DNA of 64,000 bases from CAZTAO01 sp964611645 (GTDB lineage Bacteria > Armatimonadota > UBA5829), in assembly GCA_964611645.1 (NCBI GenBank), contig CAZTAO010000006.1, forward strand, positions 99,218-163,217. The letters run 5' to 3'. Position 1 is the first letter of the stretch. Each line of letters opens with the position of its first letter. A model generated the notes under the pieces. The model worked only from the letters and a program-made list of their open reading frames with translations. It had not been told where the DNA came from and made no database searches. Of the stretch, positions 33,577 through 40,945 are shown piece by piece. The position numbers and the translations under genes are program-made.

Positions 33577-35679
33577 TTGCAGGATATGATCAGAGTAATA
33601 CTCGTGGGACTGCTCCTCGCGGCGGGCCTGTCGGTCTCGGCCGCGCCACCCACATTCCGCGACCTTATGAAGCCGGAGATGTTCCCGGATGCGCAGTTCG
33701 GGATGTCTGTGAAGTCGTCCACAGCATCAAGGGACAAGATCACCGTCACCACCACAGGCGCCAGGGTGATCGTGGACGGCCCGGCGGGAACCGTCTCATT
33801 CACCCAGTTGGTCGGCCACAAGCGGGAAGTGGCAAAGTTCAAGCTGCCGGTCAAGCTCTCGGGCGGCAAGGTAGTCTCCAAGGCAAGCGGCTACGTTCTG
33901 ATGCGCTTCGCCAAGCCGGGTGTGGACATTCGGATCAACGGCGATTCGCTGGTTATGTTCAAGCCTGACAAGGCAATGAACGTAAAGGTGGTCAAGTCGA
34001 TCCCCGTCGCATTCAGCCCCAGCTTCAGGAACAACCACCTGGTCTGCGACGAGTGGGGCGGGTTTGCGCTGTATTGCTCCGAGACCAAGCTCGCCGACCA
34101 GTTCGATCCATACGGAGAGGTTACTGCCCAGTACGATCTCCCCGCCGACGCCGTTCTGTGCCTGGGGGTTTGTCCGCCCAAGCCTTACGATTGGCAGAAG
34201 TCGTTCGACACCAGGGTTGTATGGCACTGGTCCGATACCAGCGCCTACCCGCCCGACGAAGCCATCAAGGCGTGGAAGGACTATGGCAATATCGCCCTGC
34301 TGCAGTCCGAGGTGCTTCTGTGGAAAGACTGGAACCTGGATTTCGTTCCGAGGCTCGGCGTGGGCGAGTTTGAGAGGGTCCGCAAGACCTTCCATGACAA
34401 CGGGATGCGCTTCATAGTCTACACAAGCCCGTTCTACTTCCTCAAGGACACAGCTCAGGAGAAGAACGCAGTCAACGACAAGCCCGGTGTCTGCCCGGGG
34501 GCTGTTGCGGACGGAGAGAACATAGATACTTTCCGCGCGGCAATAACACGGGTTATGACCAACCTCAAGCCGGATGGGCTTTACTATGACGGCGTCTACT
34601 CCTCCGAGCCCGCTGCCCAATATGCCCTGGCAAGATACAGCCGGCAGATCGTGGGCGAGAAGGGCTTGTTGGAGTGGCACTCCACGATGGCTCTGAGCGA
34701 CGGTTGGGGTGTAGTCAACTACATGCCCCACGCTGATGCCTACACGGACATCCAACTCCGCGGCGAAGGCCTCAACAGTATGTACGCGGACTTCAACTAC
34801 CTGCGGTACTTCGTCTCAGGCTACAACATCAGCAATGTGGTCGGGGTAGTATGCAACAACAACGGGCACTACCCATCACCCGAACTGCAGGAAAGCCTCC
34901 TCATGGCCAACGCCAGGCTCCACGTGTTCGTGGAAGGCATTGTGCCGCCGAAGCTCTACATACCGGATGGCTGGTACTCCCGGCTCAACCCCAAACTCAA
35001 AACGATGGTGGACGCGGGGGTAGACTCCCGCCAGGCAAAGCTGCTGGCCGCCGAGCCCAAGATGCTTGGGAAGCTCAAGGAACTCCGAGACCCGAAATGG
35101 AAACCGTCCAAGAGCTTCAACCTCGACTTCACCAGGATGCCGGAGGGCGAGCAGGTCTTCTCCAAGTCCAACTCCCAACCGTTCTCCATCGAAAACGGCC
35201 AACTTGTGATCAGTTCATACTCGCACACGCACTCGTTCCTGAAGATTCCGCTCAAAGCCAAAATCGAGGGTTTCGAGTTCAAGGTTCGTCAGGACACCGA
35301 CGACGGCCGCCACTTCGGGCCGGGAGTTGGTATAATGTGGCCGGATGGCACATTTCTGCGGGCGGTTCGCAGGTCGGACAACCAGATAGGGATTGGAATC
35401 GGTGGCTCTGACCCGGTATTCGAGGCGCCATGCCCCAATTCCGAGTGGTTCTGGATACGGGCTCAGTGGAATGACGCCGGCGGCGTGGTAAAGACAAGCA
35501 GGGACGGAGTCAACTACAAGCTGGTGTGGCAGTCCAAGATGGACAGCCGCCTGCAAGGTGAGGCTGCTTCCCTGTATGTGGGCAAGTTTGCCAGCACCGG
35601 CTCAACCGATGACTACATAGAGACTGGCCCGGCGGGCAAGTGTGAGTTCGATTATGTGAAGGTGTTTCTAGCAAAGTAG
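33577..35679 (+). CDS. Secreted TIM-barrel glycosidase-like protein, paralog B
   Basis: A 700-residue paralog of the gene at 31274, co-linear over its whole length and differing mainly in the last third. The TTG at 33577 has GGAGG six bases upstream and aligns with the GTG of paralog A; the ATG at 33586 is an alternative. Signal peptide QDMIRVILVGLLLAAGLSVSA, then the same three-part layout, with LKPDGLYYDGVYSS replacing the FDGIY version and a jelly-roll C-terminus. Followed 30 bases later by a strong terminator. Function as for paralog A. Confidence 0.75.
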   Translation: MQDMIRVILVGLLLAAGLSVSAAPPTFRDLMKPEMFPDAQFGMSVKSSTASRDKITVTTTGARVIVDGPAGTVSFTQLVGHKREVAKFKLPVKLSGGKVVSKASGYVLMRFAKPGVDIRINGDSLVMFKPDKAMNVKVVKSIPVAFSPSFRNNHLVCDEWGGFALYCSETKLADQFDPYGEVTAQYDLPADAVLCLGVCPPKPYDWQKSFDTRVVWHWSDTSAYPPDEAIKAWKDYGNIALLQSEVLLWKDWNLDFVPRLGVGEFERVRKTFHDNGMRFIVYTSPFYFLKDTAQEKNAVNDKPGVCPGAVADGENIDTFRAAITRVMTNLKPDGLYYDGVYSSEPAAQYALARYSRQIVGEKGLLEWHSTMALSDGWGVVNYMPHADAYTDIQLRGEGLNSMYADFNYLRYFVSGYNISNVVGVVCNNNGHYPSPELQESLLMANARLHVFVEGIVPPKLYIPDGWYSRLNPKLKTMVDAGVDSRQAKLLAAEPKMLGKLKELRDPKWKPSKSFNLDFTRMPEGEQVFSKSNSQPFSIENGQLVISSYSHTHSFLKIPLKAKIEGFEFKVRQDTDDGRHFGPGVGIMWPDGTFLRAVRRSDNQIGIGIGGSDPVFEAPCPNSEWFWIRAQWNDAGGVVKTSRDGVNYKLVWQSKMDSRLQGEAASLYVGKFASTGSTDDYIETGPAGKCEFDYVKVFLAK

Positions 35680-35709
35680 TTCGCCCACGCGACAACCGAA
35701 GTAATGGAA

Positions 35710-35741
35710 AACGGCCTCCCGGAAAACTCCGGGAGGCCGTT
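35710..35741. terminator. Bidirectional terminator
   Basis: Perfect 14-base stem (arms AACGGCCTCCCGGA and TCCGGGAGGCCGTT) with loop AAAC, T-rich to the right (TTCTGATTTCT) and A-rich to the left. It lies between convergent paralog B and the first prepilin gene and suits both. Confidence 0.88.
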
Positions 35742-35769
35742 CTGATTTCTATTTGCTGACCACGCGATA

Positions 35770-36468
35770 TTAGAAGTTGTAAGCGTAGTCGAAGCTGATC
35801 TGCTTCTGGGGCCAGGTCGCGGACGCGTCGGTCACGCCGGACGGGACGGGCATGCCGTCGATGTTGTACCACTTGACGTGGCCATCGCAGAATCCGATGT
35901 GCATACCGTGGTTATGCGCGCCGTCGGTGCCGTAGCGGCTTCGGTCGAAGTACTGGGCAGAGCCGCGGTACTCGCCAGGAGCGTCGCACTGTTCTATGAT
36001 GTTCACGCAGGAAGCGGGCATCTTGATCTGAGCTTCTGTTGCGCCATCATAGGGGCCGACGCCCGGTCGGTTGTTGGACCAAACGTTCCAGTTGCGGCCA
36101 TCGGCGACCGTTCTGTACTGCGCCCACTTGGTGTTCGGCGCGGGGTGCTGCTTGGTGCTGGGGCAGTCAAGAGCCTTGTCGCTCTTCATGTAAGGCTCCA
36201 GGCCAGACATTGTGCCGTACTTGGCCCATGTCGCGGTGCTTGTGAAGCCGCCACCGGGGCAGCAGTATGCCGGCGGGAACATCTGGTCATAGTCCTGGAC
36301 GTACTGTATGACTGCCAGGGTAACCTGCTTGAAGTTGCTGAGGCAGGATGCCTGTCGGGCCTTTTCCCGGGCCTTCGCGAAGACTGGGAAGAGGATGGCT
36401 GCAAGTATAGCTATAATTGCTATCACAACAAGCAGCTCAATGAGGGTGAAACCTTTTCTGCGATTCAT
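35770..36468 (-). CDS. Prepilin-like protein with H-x9-DG motif, copy 1
   Basis: A 232-residue type IV pilin-like protein. The class III signal RRKGFTLIELLVVIAIIAIL has the peptidase cleavage site after Gly6, with Phe7 to be methylated and Glu at +5. The stalk helix continues FPVFAKAREKARQASCLSNFKQ. The C-terminus carries HNHGMHIGFCDGHVKWYN, the H-x9-DG signature of prepilin-like proteins abundant in Planctomycetes and Armatimonadota. Cys-rich YCCPGG follows the helix. Likely a pseudopilin or surface fibre subunit. It has its own promoter and terminator and two paralogs downstream at 36687 and 37614. Confidence 0.92.
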   Translation of the reverse strand: MNRRKGFTLIELLVVIAIIAILAAILFPVFAKAREKARQASCLSNFKQVTLAVIQYVQDYDQMFPPAYCCPGGGFTSTATWAKYGTMSGLEPYMKSDKALDCPSTKQHPAPNTKWAQYRTVADGRNWNVWSNNRPGVGPYDGATEAQIKMPASCVNIIEQCDAPGEYRGSAQYFDRSRYGTDGAHNHGMHIGFCDGHVKWYNIDGMPVPSGVTDASATWPQKQISFDYAYNF

Positions 36469-36489
36469 TCTTGCTCTCCTACTACGATT

Positions 36490-36503
36490 CCGGTTTCCAC
36501 CGG
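36490..36503 (-). promoter_or_regulatory. 5' leader hairpin, prepilin copy 1
   Basis: Arms CCGGT/ACCGG with a 4-base loop, beginning about 11 bases after the -10 box, near the mRNA 5' end. The same hairpin position and flanks occur in all three prepilin leaders, followed by AGGAGAGCAAGA before the ATG. Confidence 0.5.
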
Positions 36504-36513
36504 TATATTTTCC

Positions 36514-36542
36514 AGTTTACTATGCACAATTGCTATAGTCAA
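36514..36542 (-). promoter_or_regulatory. Promoter, prepilin copy 1
   Basis: Read on the minus strand: TTGACT (36542-36537), 17-base spacer, TAAACT (36519-36514). Position and spacing repeat in the two sister genes. Confidence 0.75.
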
Positions 36543-36623
36543 GCGAAAAATACAAGAATTGCAGACGACTGCTATGACGCGCTCTCCGTGCAAGCAGGCA
36601 GCTTCGAGCCTGGCACAGCAAAA

Positions 36624-36654
36624 CTCCCCCTCTCCGATACCGGAGGAGGGGGAG
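36624..36654 (-). terminator. Terminator after prepilin copy 2
   Basis: A 31-base hairpin with CTCCCCCTCC and matching GGAG..GGGGGAG arms (one 3-base bulge), followed on the minus strand by TTTTGCTG. An identical 31-base sequence lies after copy 3. Confidence 0.7.
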
Positions 36655-36686
36655 ACAAAGTAACTAGATTGCCTGACCACGCGGTC

Positions 36687-37370
36687 CTACGGATTGTAAG
36701 CGTAGTCGAAGCTGATACTGTGCTGCGCCCAAGTGGCATTGTTATAGTATGGCGCAACAAGGGCCGGCACGCCGGCAGAGTTGTACCACTTCACGTGGCC
36801 ATCCGCAAAACCGATGATCGAGCCTTCATTGTGATTCCTGGACCACTGGTCGGCACGGAAGACCTGTTGGACGCCATATATGTAACCCGGATACGCATCG
36901 TCCTGCTCGCAGATGTTCACTACGGACGCGGGCGCCTTCATCTGGGCCAGAGTAGCTGCATCACACGCCACGACGGCTCGCATGTTCCCCCACAAGTTCC
37001 AGGGCCTGCCGCCTGTTGTCCACGTGCCGCCGTAGCCCCACCTGCCGTTGGGCATCAGGTTCGACTTAGTGTTGGGGCATTTGAGCGCCTGGGCGCTCTT
37101 CACGTAGGGCTCTATCGCCATCACCGTTCCGTAGGGGGCCGGAGGCGCGCCGCCTCCAGGGCAGCAAGCTGCCAGTGGGAATGTCTCATCGTAATCCTGG
37201 ACATACTGCATAACGGCCAAGCTGGCCTGCTTGAAGTTGCTCGTGCAGGTTGCTTGTCGGGCCTTCTCCCGCGCCTTGGCGAACACAGGGAAGAGGATTG
37301 CTGCCAGTATTGCGATAATTGCTATCACCACCAGCAGTTCTATGAGGGTGAAACCTTTTCTGCTCTTCAT
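36687..37370 (-). CDS. Prepilin-like protein with H-x9-DG motif, copy 2
   Basis: A 227-residue paralog of the genes at 35770 and 37614. The first ~45 residues are nearly identical to copy 1 (signal KSRKGFTLIELLVVIAIIAI, then FPVFAKAREKARQATC), while the globular part has diverged. The YVQDYDETFPLAACCPGG region and C-terminal HNEGSIIGFADGHVKWYN are kept. Own promoter, leader hairpin and terminator, so each copy can be tuned separately although the promoters look alike. Confidence 0.92.
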   Translation of the reverse strand: MKSRKGFTLIELLVVIAIIAILAAILFPVFAKAREKARQATCTSNFKQASLAVMQYVQDYDETFPLAACCPGGGAPPAPYGTVMAIEPYVKSAQALKCPNTKSNLMPNGRWGYGGTWTTGGRPWNLWGNMRAVVACDAATLAQMKAPASVVNICEQDDAYPGYIYGVQQVFRADQWSRNHNEGSIIGFADGHVKWYNSAGVPALVAPYYNNATWAQHSISFDYAYNP

Positions 37371-37390
37371 TCTTGCTCTCCTATTGGATT

Positions 37391-37404
37391 CCGGCTTCCA
37401 CCGG
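37391..37404 (-). promoter_or_regulatory. 5' leader hairpin, prepilin copy 2
   Basis: Arms CCGG/CCGG with a 6-base loop in the same position as in copy 1; flanking bases TA and AA are conserved. Confidence 0.5.
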
Positions 37405-37414
37405 TATATTCCTC

Positions 37415-37443
37415 AGTTTACAACGCACAATTGCCATAGTCAA
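37415..37443 (-). promoter_or_regulatory. Promoter, prepilin copy 2
   Basis: Minus strand: TTGACT (37443-37438), 17-base spacer, TAAACT (37420-37415). The hexamers equal those of copy 1 and the spacer shares GCAATTGTGC. Confidence 0.75.
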
Positions 37444-37545
37444 GAGGCAAAGGCAAGAAAAGGCAAGAAAAACGAAGGAGTTGCAGACGGCTGCTATGAA
37501 GCGTTCACCCTGCAAGCAGGGCGCTCTGAACCTGGTACAGCAAAA

Positions 37546-37576
37546 CTCCCCCTCTCCGATACCGGAGGAGGGGGAG
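37546..37576 (-). terminator. Terminator after prepilin copy 3
   Basis: Same 31-base hairpin sequence as at 36624-36654, followed on the minus strand by TTTTGCTG. The ~65 bases beyond it are also shared, showing that gene and flanks were duplicated together. Confidence 0.7.
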
Positions 37577-37613
37577 AATATAGACAAATAGTACCCTTAG
37601 CCGAAGTGCAGGC

Positions 37614-38258
37614 CTAGGGGTTGAATGTGCAGTCGAAACTGATGTTGTTCTGAGGCCAGGTGAGGGAACTGGTGGGCATGCCGGTGAAGTTGTACCACTT
37701 GACGTGACCATCACCGAAGCCAAGCATGCCACCGTCGTTGTGCGCGCCGGGGTTACACTGGTACCATCGGAAACCAGCGTCGGACATCCCTCGAGGATCA
37801 TTGGGAGCACCGTCGATCTGCTCGATGAACTGAACAATCGAGGCAGGCGCCTTCATGGAGGCCACGGTGCCTATGCCATTGGCAAGATTGCGGCTGAATC
37901 CCCACAGCATGTTCGGAGAGCTGTTTCTCACGCTCGGGAACATGATCTTCTTGGTGCTCGGGCAATACAGAGCCTGATAGCTCTTCATGTACGGCTCCAG
38001 AGGGCCGAGTGTTCCGTAGGTTGGCCAACTGGCAGGACGAGGGGTGGGACAGCAATAAGCTATCGGGAACATTTCATCGTAGTCCTGAACGTACTGCATG
38101 GATGCCAGACCGACCTGCTTGTAGTTGCTGGTGCAGGTTGCCTGTCGCGCTTTTTCGCGCGCCTTGGCAAATACGGGGAAGAGAATTGCTGCGAGTATAG
38201 CTATAATTGCTATTACCACCAGCAGTTCAATGAGGGTGAAACCTCGCTTGCTCTGCAT
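37614..38258 (-). CDS. Prepilin-like protein with H-x9-DG motif, copy 3
   Basis: A 214-residue paralog, the shortest of the three. Signal QSKRGFTLIELLVVIAIIAI and stalk FPVFAKAREKARQATC match copy 2; the body has YVQDYDEMFPIAYCCPTP and the C-terminus HNDGGMLGFGDGHVKWYN. Its promoter differs slightly (TTGACA and TACACT). As with its sisters, export through a type IV pilus or type II secretion-like machine is expected, but no assembly genes lie in this window. Confidence 0.92.
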   Translation of the reverse strand: MQSKRGFTLIELLVVIAIIAILAAILFPVFAKAREKARQATCTSNYKQVGLASMQYVQDYDEMFPIAYCCPTPRPASWPTYGTLGPLEPYMKSYQALYCPSTKKIMFPSVRNSSPNMLWGFSRNLANGIGTVASMKAPASIVQFIEQIDGAPNDPRGMSDAGFRWYQCNPGAHNDGGMLGFGDGHVKWYNFTGMPTSSLTWPQNNISFDCTFNP

Positions 38259-38279
38259 TCTTGCTCTCCTTCAATGGTT

Positions 38280-38293
38280 CCGGCTTCGGCCGG
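38280..38293 (-). promoter_or_regulatory. 5' leader hairpin, prepilin copy 3
   Basis: Arms CCGG/CCGG, loop CGAAG-like, in the same position as in the other two leaders although the surrounding sequence has drifted. Confidence 0.45.
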
Positions 38294-38303
38294 TATGGCT
38301 ATC

Positions 38304-38332
38304 AGTGTACTACTTGAGATTGCCAATGTCAA
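38304..38332 (-). promoter_or_regulatory. Promoter, prepilin copy 3
   Basis: Minus strand: TTGACA (38332-38327), 17-base spacer, TACACT (38309-38304). Confidence 0.75.
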
Positions 38333-38481
38333 GCAAAATGTGGTATTGCAAACGTATGCGTTCATGCGTTTGCTGTACAGCCTTCATTCCATCAGGCCGG
38401 CGGCCGAAGAACCCGGAGGTATCCCATCTCCGCCAATCGGCAAAAATCGGAGGAAAACAGGGCAAAAGTCTCCGTTACCCA
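38333..38481. other. Intergenic stretch between divergent prepilin and porin promoters
   Basis: Part of the 466-base gap 38259-38724. It holds an inverted repeat GCAAACG/CGTTTGC (38348-38354, 38367-38373) and scattered GGAGG/CTCCG motifs. No coding frame or RNA gene stands out. Confidence 0.4.
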
Positions 38482-38510
38482 TTGACAGCAGACCAATCAT
38501 GGGGTAGCAT
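38482..38510 (+). promoter_or_regulatory. Promoter of the SLH porin gene
   Basis: TTGACA at 38482-38487, 17-base spacer, TAGCAT at 38505-38510. A start near 38517 would give a leader of about 208 bases before the porin ATG. Confidence 0.6.
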
Positions 38511-38550
38511 TCTAACAAGCTGTAATCATTTGATTGGCGCAGGCAAGAGA

Positions 38551-38667
38551 GGAGGTGATATCCTTGAGACGCCTGTGAGTGCCAATGGTGACATCCGCGC
38601 AGGGCTGGCCTTGCTCGTGGACAGCCGAATGCAGGCGGCAGGGAACATGGATACTGAAGCCGGCTGA
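38551..38667 (+). other. Leader with consensus SD and possible mini-ORFs
   Basis: GGAGGTGAT at 38551-38559 is a full match to the 16S anti-SD. A TTG at 38564 at ideal distance opens a four-codon frame ending TGA at 38578, and a GTG at 38575 overlapping that stop opens a 30-codon frame to 38667. It could be a translated leader regulating the porin; this is speculative. Confidence 0.25.
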
Positions 38668-38724
38668 TGGATGTGTTCCACGAAACAGATCGCTCTGTGA
38701 CTAACTCTATCAAGGACACAAACT

Positions 38725-40578
38725 ATGAAAAGAACAATGTATCTAGTAATAGCACTGGCTGTTCTGTGCATAGCGCCGGTGTATGCTCAGAGCGCGTTTA
38801 CGGACGTGCCGAGCGAGCATTGGGCGTACGATGCAGTTGAGAGCCTGCAGGCCAAGGGAATCCTCCAGGGCTACCCGGACGGAACTTTCCAGGGCAAGCG
38901 AACCATGAGCAGATACGAGCTCGCGACAGTGATTGCTCGCCTGCTTCAGCAGATGCCTGAACCTCAGGATCTGAGCAAGTACATCACAAAGCAGGAGATG
39001 GCTGAAGCCATAGCTAAGATCCCGACGGGTGGCGGTGGAACCCCTGCCATACAGGATCTGAGCAACCTTGCAACCAAGGACGATGTTGCGGCAATCCGCA
39101 AGCTCGTCGAAGGCTTCAAGGACGAACTCCAGTCCCTGGGCGTTGACGTTGACCAGGTAAAGCGCGACCTTAACGCTCTGACGGCTAGAGTCGATGCGAT
39201 CGAAGCCGAGATGAGACGGGTCCGATTCACCGGCTCGTTCAACGTAGTTGCCAAGGCATACTCCGACAACACGCCCAACGTCAACTACGCGAACACCGGA
39301 GCCACGATTATCGACATCGATGGCAGACGGGGCAACCCCATCAACAACGCCGCTGGCCATTCAGGCAGCGCGGTGCTTCGCGATATGAGCGTATATCGCG
39401 ACTTCGACCTGAACCTTGTGGGCAGAGTCAATGAGACCACAAGCGCGATGGCAACCATCAACTTCGGCAACTACATCAACTATCTGAACAGCGGCAGCAA
39501 TGCCGGTGCGATGGATGCGTTCACACCTTACTATATGTGCATAGCTACCGACCTCGGATTTGGTAATCTGACGGTTGGCCGCTTCCCACTGCAGTTGGGC
39601 GCGTATACGTTCAAGATGCCGGTTGTTGACAGCTACGTAGACATAGCCAAGTCCGACAGCGGCAACAGGCCGGTTGACGGCGCCATGCTCAAGACAGGCC
39701 TGCTGGGAATCGACTGGACGTGGTTCGCAGCGCAGCATGAGAAGGTGCCGAGCTACACCGGATTCGGGACCCCGGTCTACGGCGTTCCGTTCACCCAGTC
39801 CGCTGGTGTGCAGTTCGGGCTAAACGCTCCGCTCAACATCAGGCTTGAGGGAACGTACTACCAGGGTTGGAACAAGTTCAACTACAAGACCGCCAGCGCC
39901 GACCTCATGGAGGTCATGGGAGCCGATATAGCAGTTCCCATCCCGTTCCTTGGCGGATTCACCCTTAGTGGAGACTGGGCTCAGGCCACACAGAAGGTAG
40001 ACGGCACTAAGCTCGATCTCGACGACCAGGCTCTGAACTACAGACTGGCCGCCGCATTCGGAAGCGTTGATGTCGGCGTTGGTTGGAGAGACATCGGCAT
40101 CGACTTCGCGGCACCCGGCGCGTGGGACAAGTTCGGATTCGTCAACAACCCTGTGAACTACAAGGGGCTCAATGCCGACGTGGCATTCAACCTCGGTTCC
40201 AGGATCAAGATCAATGCCGGCGGCGAGTTCGTGAAGATCAAGCGCAACGGCATGTTCAGTCCCACCATGGCATCTGTATCGCAGAAGAACGATAAGATCA
40301 ACAAGCTCACCGGTGGGGTCGACTACGCATTCAGCGGCTCTGACAGCCTTGGCCTCGGAGTCGACTACGTTCAGGTTGACCAGAAGTCCCGAATCGCTGG
40401 GGCTGACAAGCCAACACTGACCTACGCGACCGTCAACTGGACTCGACGAATGGGCGACAACGCCAAACTGAAGGTCGAGTATCAGTGGGTGGAGTTTGAC
40501 AACCAGGTTCCGTGCGGCACTGGCAACCCGAGTTTCCAGGGCAGCGTGGGCGTGGTTCAGCTTGGAGTCTCATTCTAA
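38725..40578 (+). CDS. SLH-domain outer membrane porin
   Basis: A 617-residue outer membrane protein. Signal peptide (KRTMYLVIALAVLCIAPVYA) then one SLH domain at ~22-75 (FTDVPSEHWAYDAVESL, GILQGYPDGTF, MSRYELATVIARLL) that grips peptidoglycan-linked polymer. Residues ~85-165 form a linker and coiled coil (VDQVKRDLNALTARVDAIEAE), and ~170-617 a beta-barrel ending in VVQLGVSF, with the terminal Phe expected for Bam insertion. This is the layout of cyanobacterial Som porins and Deinococcus SlpA: a barrel that tethers the outer membrane. Strong promoter, long leader and strong terminator suggest high expression. Confidence 0.93.
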   Translation: MKRTMYLVIALAVLCIAPVYAQSAFTDVPSEHWAYDAVESLQAKGILQGYPDGTFQGKRTMSRYELATVIARLLQQMPEPQDLSKYITKQEMAEAIAKIPTGGGGTPAIQDLSNLATKDDVAAIRKLVEGFKDELQSLGVDVDQVKRDLNALTARVDAIEAEMRRVRFTGSFNVVAKAYSDNTPNVNYANTGATIIDIDGRRGNPINNAAGHSGSAVLRDMSVYRDFDLNLVGRVNETTSAMATINFGNYINYLNSGSNAGAMDAFTPYYMCIATDLGFGNLTVGRFPLQLGAYTFKMPVVDSYVDIAKSDSGNRPVDGAMLKTGLLGIDWTWFAAQHEKVPSYTGFGTPVYGVPFTQSAGVQFGLNAPLNIRLEGTYYQGWNKFNYKTASADLMEVMGADIAVPIPFLGGFTLSGDWAQATQKVDGTKLDLDDQALNYRLAAAFGSVDVGVGWRDIGIDFAAPGAWDKFGFVNNPVNYKGLNADVAFNLGSRIKINAGGEFVKIKRNGMFSPTMASVSQKNDKINKLTGGVDYAFSGSDSLGLGVDYVQVDQKSRIAGADKPTLTYATVNWTRRMGDNAKLKVEYQWVEFDNQVPCGTGNPSFQGSVGVVQLGVSF

Positions 40579-40604
40579 GCTGATCGCGGTATATGTCTAG
40601 CAGA

Positions 40605-40636
40605 AAGCCCCCGGCCAAAAGCCGGGGGCTTTTTTC
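40605..40636 (+). terminator. Intrinsic terminator of the porin gene
   Basis: Stem AAGCCCCCGGC/GCCGGGGGCTT with a 5-base loop (CAAAA) followed by seven T. About as strong as such sites get. Confidence 0.95.
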
Positions 40637-40640
40637 GTGA

Positions 40641-40670
40641 TTCGACTTCACAATCACGTTTGGCTATAAT
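40641..40670 (+). promoter_or_regulatory. Promoter of the ferredoxin gene
   Basis: Perfect -10 TATAAT at 40665-40670 with a weak -35 (TTCGAC at 40641-40646, 18-base spacer), directly after the porin terminator. Confidence 0.6.
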
Positions 40671-40726
40671 ATACTTCGGGTCGTGTGGCCCGCTCAACCA
40701 TAACCACAGGAGACTAACACAACAAT

Positions 40727-40897
40727 ATGGCAGCGATAGTAGATGTCGAGAAATGCACCGGATGCGAGACCTGCGTTGAGGCTTGTCCGGTTGAAGCGAT
40801 CAAGATGGTAGACGGCAAGGCCGTGGTTGATGCAGACACCTGCGTGGACTGCGGGCAGTGCGTGGACGCTTGTCCCACCGAAGCCATCACCGACTAG
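40727..40897 (+). CDS. 2[4Fe-4S] ferredoxin (56 aa)
   Basis: A 56-residue bacterial ferredoxin. Two CxxCxxCxxxCP motifs are present: Cys10, 13, 16, 20 and Cys39, 42, 45, 49, each followed by Pro and a TEAI/VEAI stretch. It carries low-potential electrons between cytoplasmic oxidoreductases. AGGAG lies 14 bases upstream, somewhat far. It is monocistronic and convergent with the HgdB-like gene; whether it serves that protein is unknown. Confidence 0.95.
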   Translation: MAAIVDVEKCTGCETCVEACPVEAIKMVDGKAVVDADTCVDCGQCVDACPTEAITD

Positions 40898-40913
40898 TCA
40901 GCTTTCGAGTTCG

Positions 40914-40942
40914 GCCCGCCTCTGGCTTCGGCCCTGGCGGGC
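40914..40942. terminator. Weak shared hairpin between convergent genes
   Basis: Arms GCCCGCC/GGCGGGC around a 15-base loop between the ferredoxin and HgdB-like stops; no T-run on either strand. Confidence 0.35.
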
Positions 40943-40945
40943 TGA

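Noticed and set aside
36557..36600. Possible CRISPR-like repetition near the prepilin genes
   Set aside because: The repeated blocks are just two copies of a duplicated gene flank, without regular short spacers.
38575..38667. 30-codon frame in the porin leader as an independent gene
   Set aside because: Non-ATG start and 16 bases from the SD; kept only as a possible leader element rather than called as a CDS.
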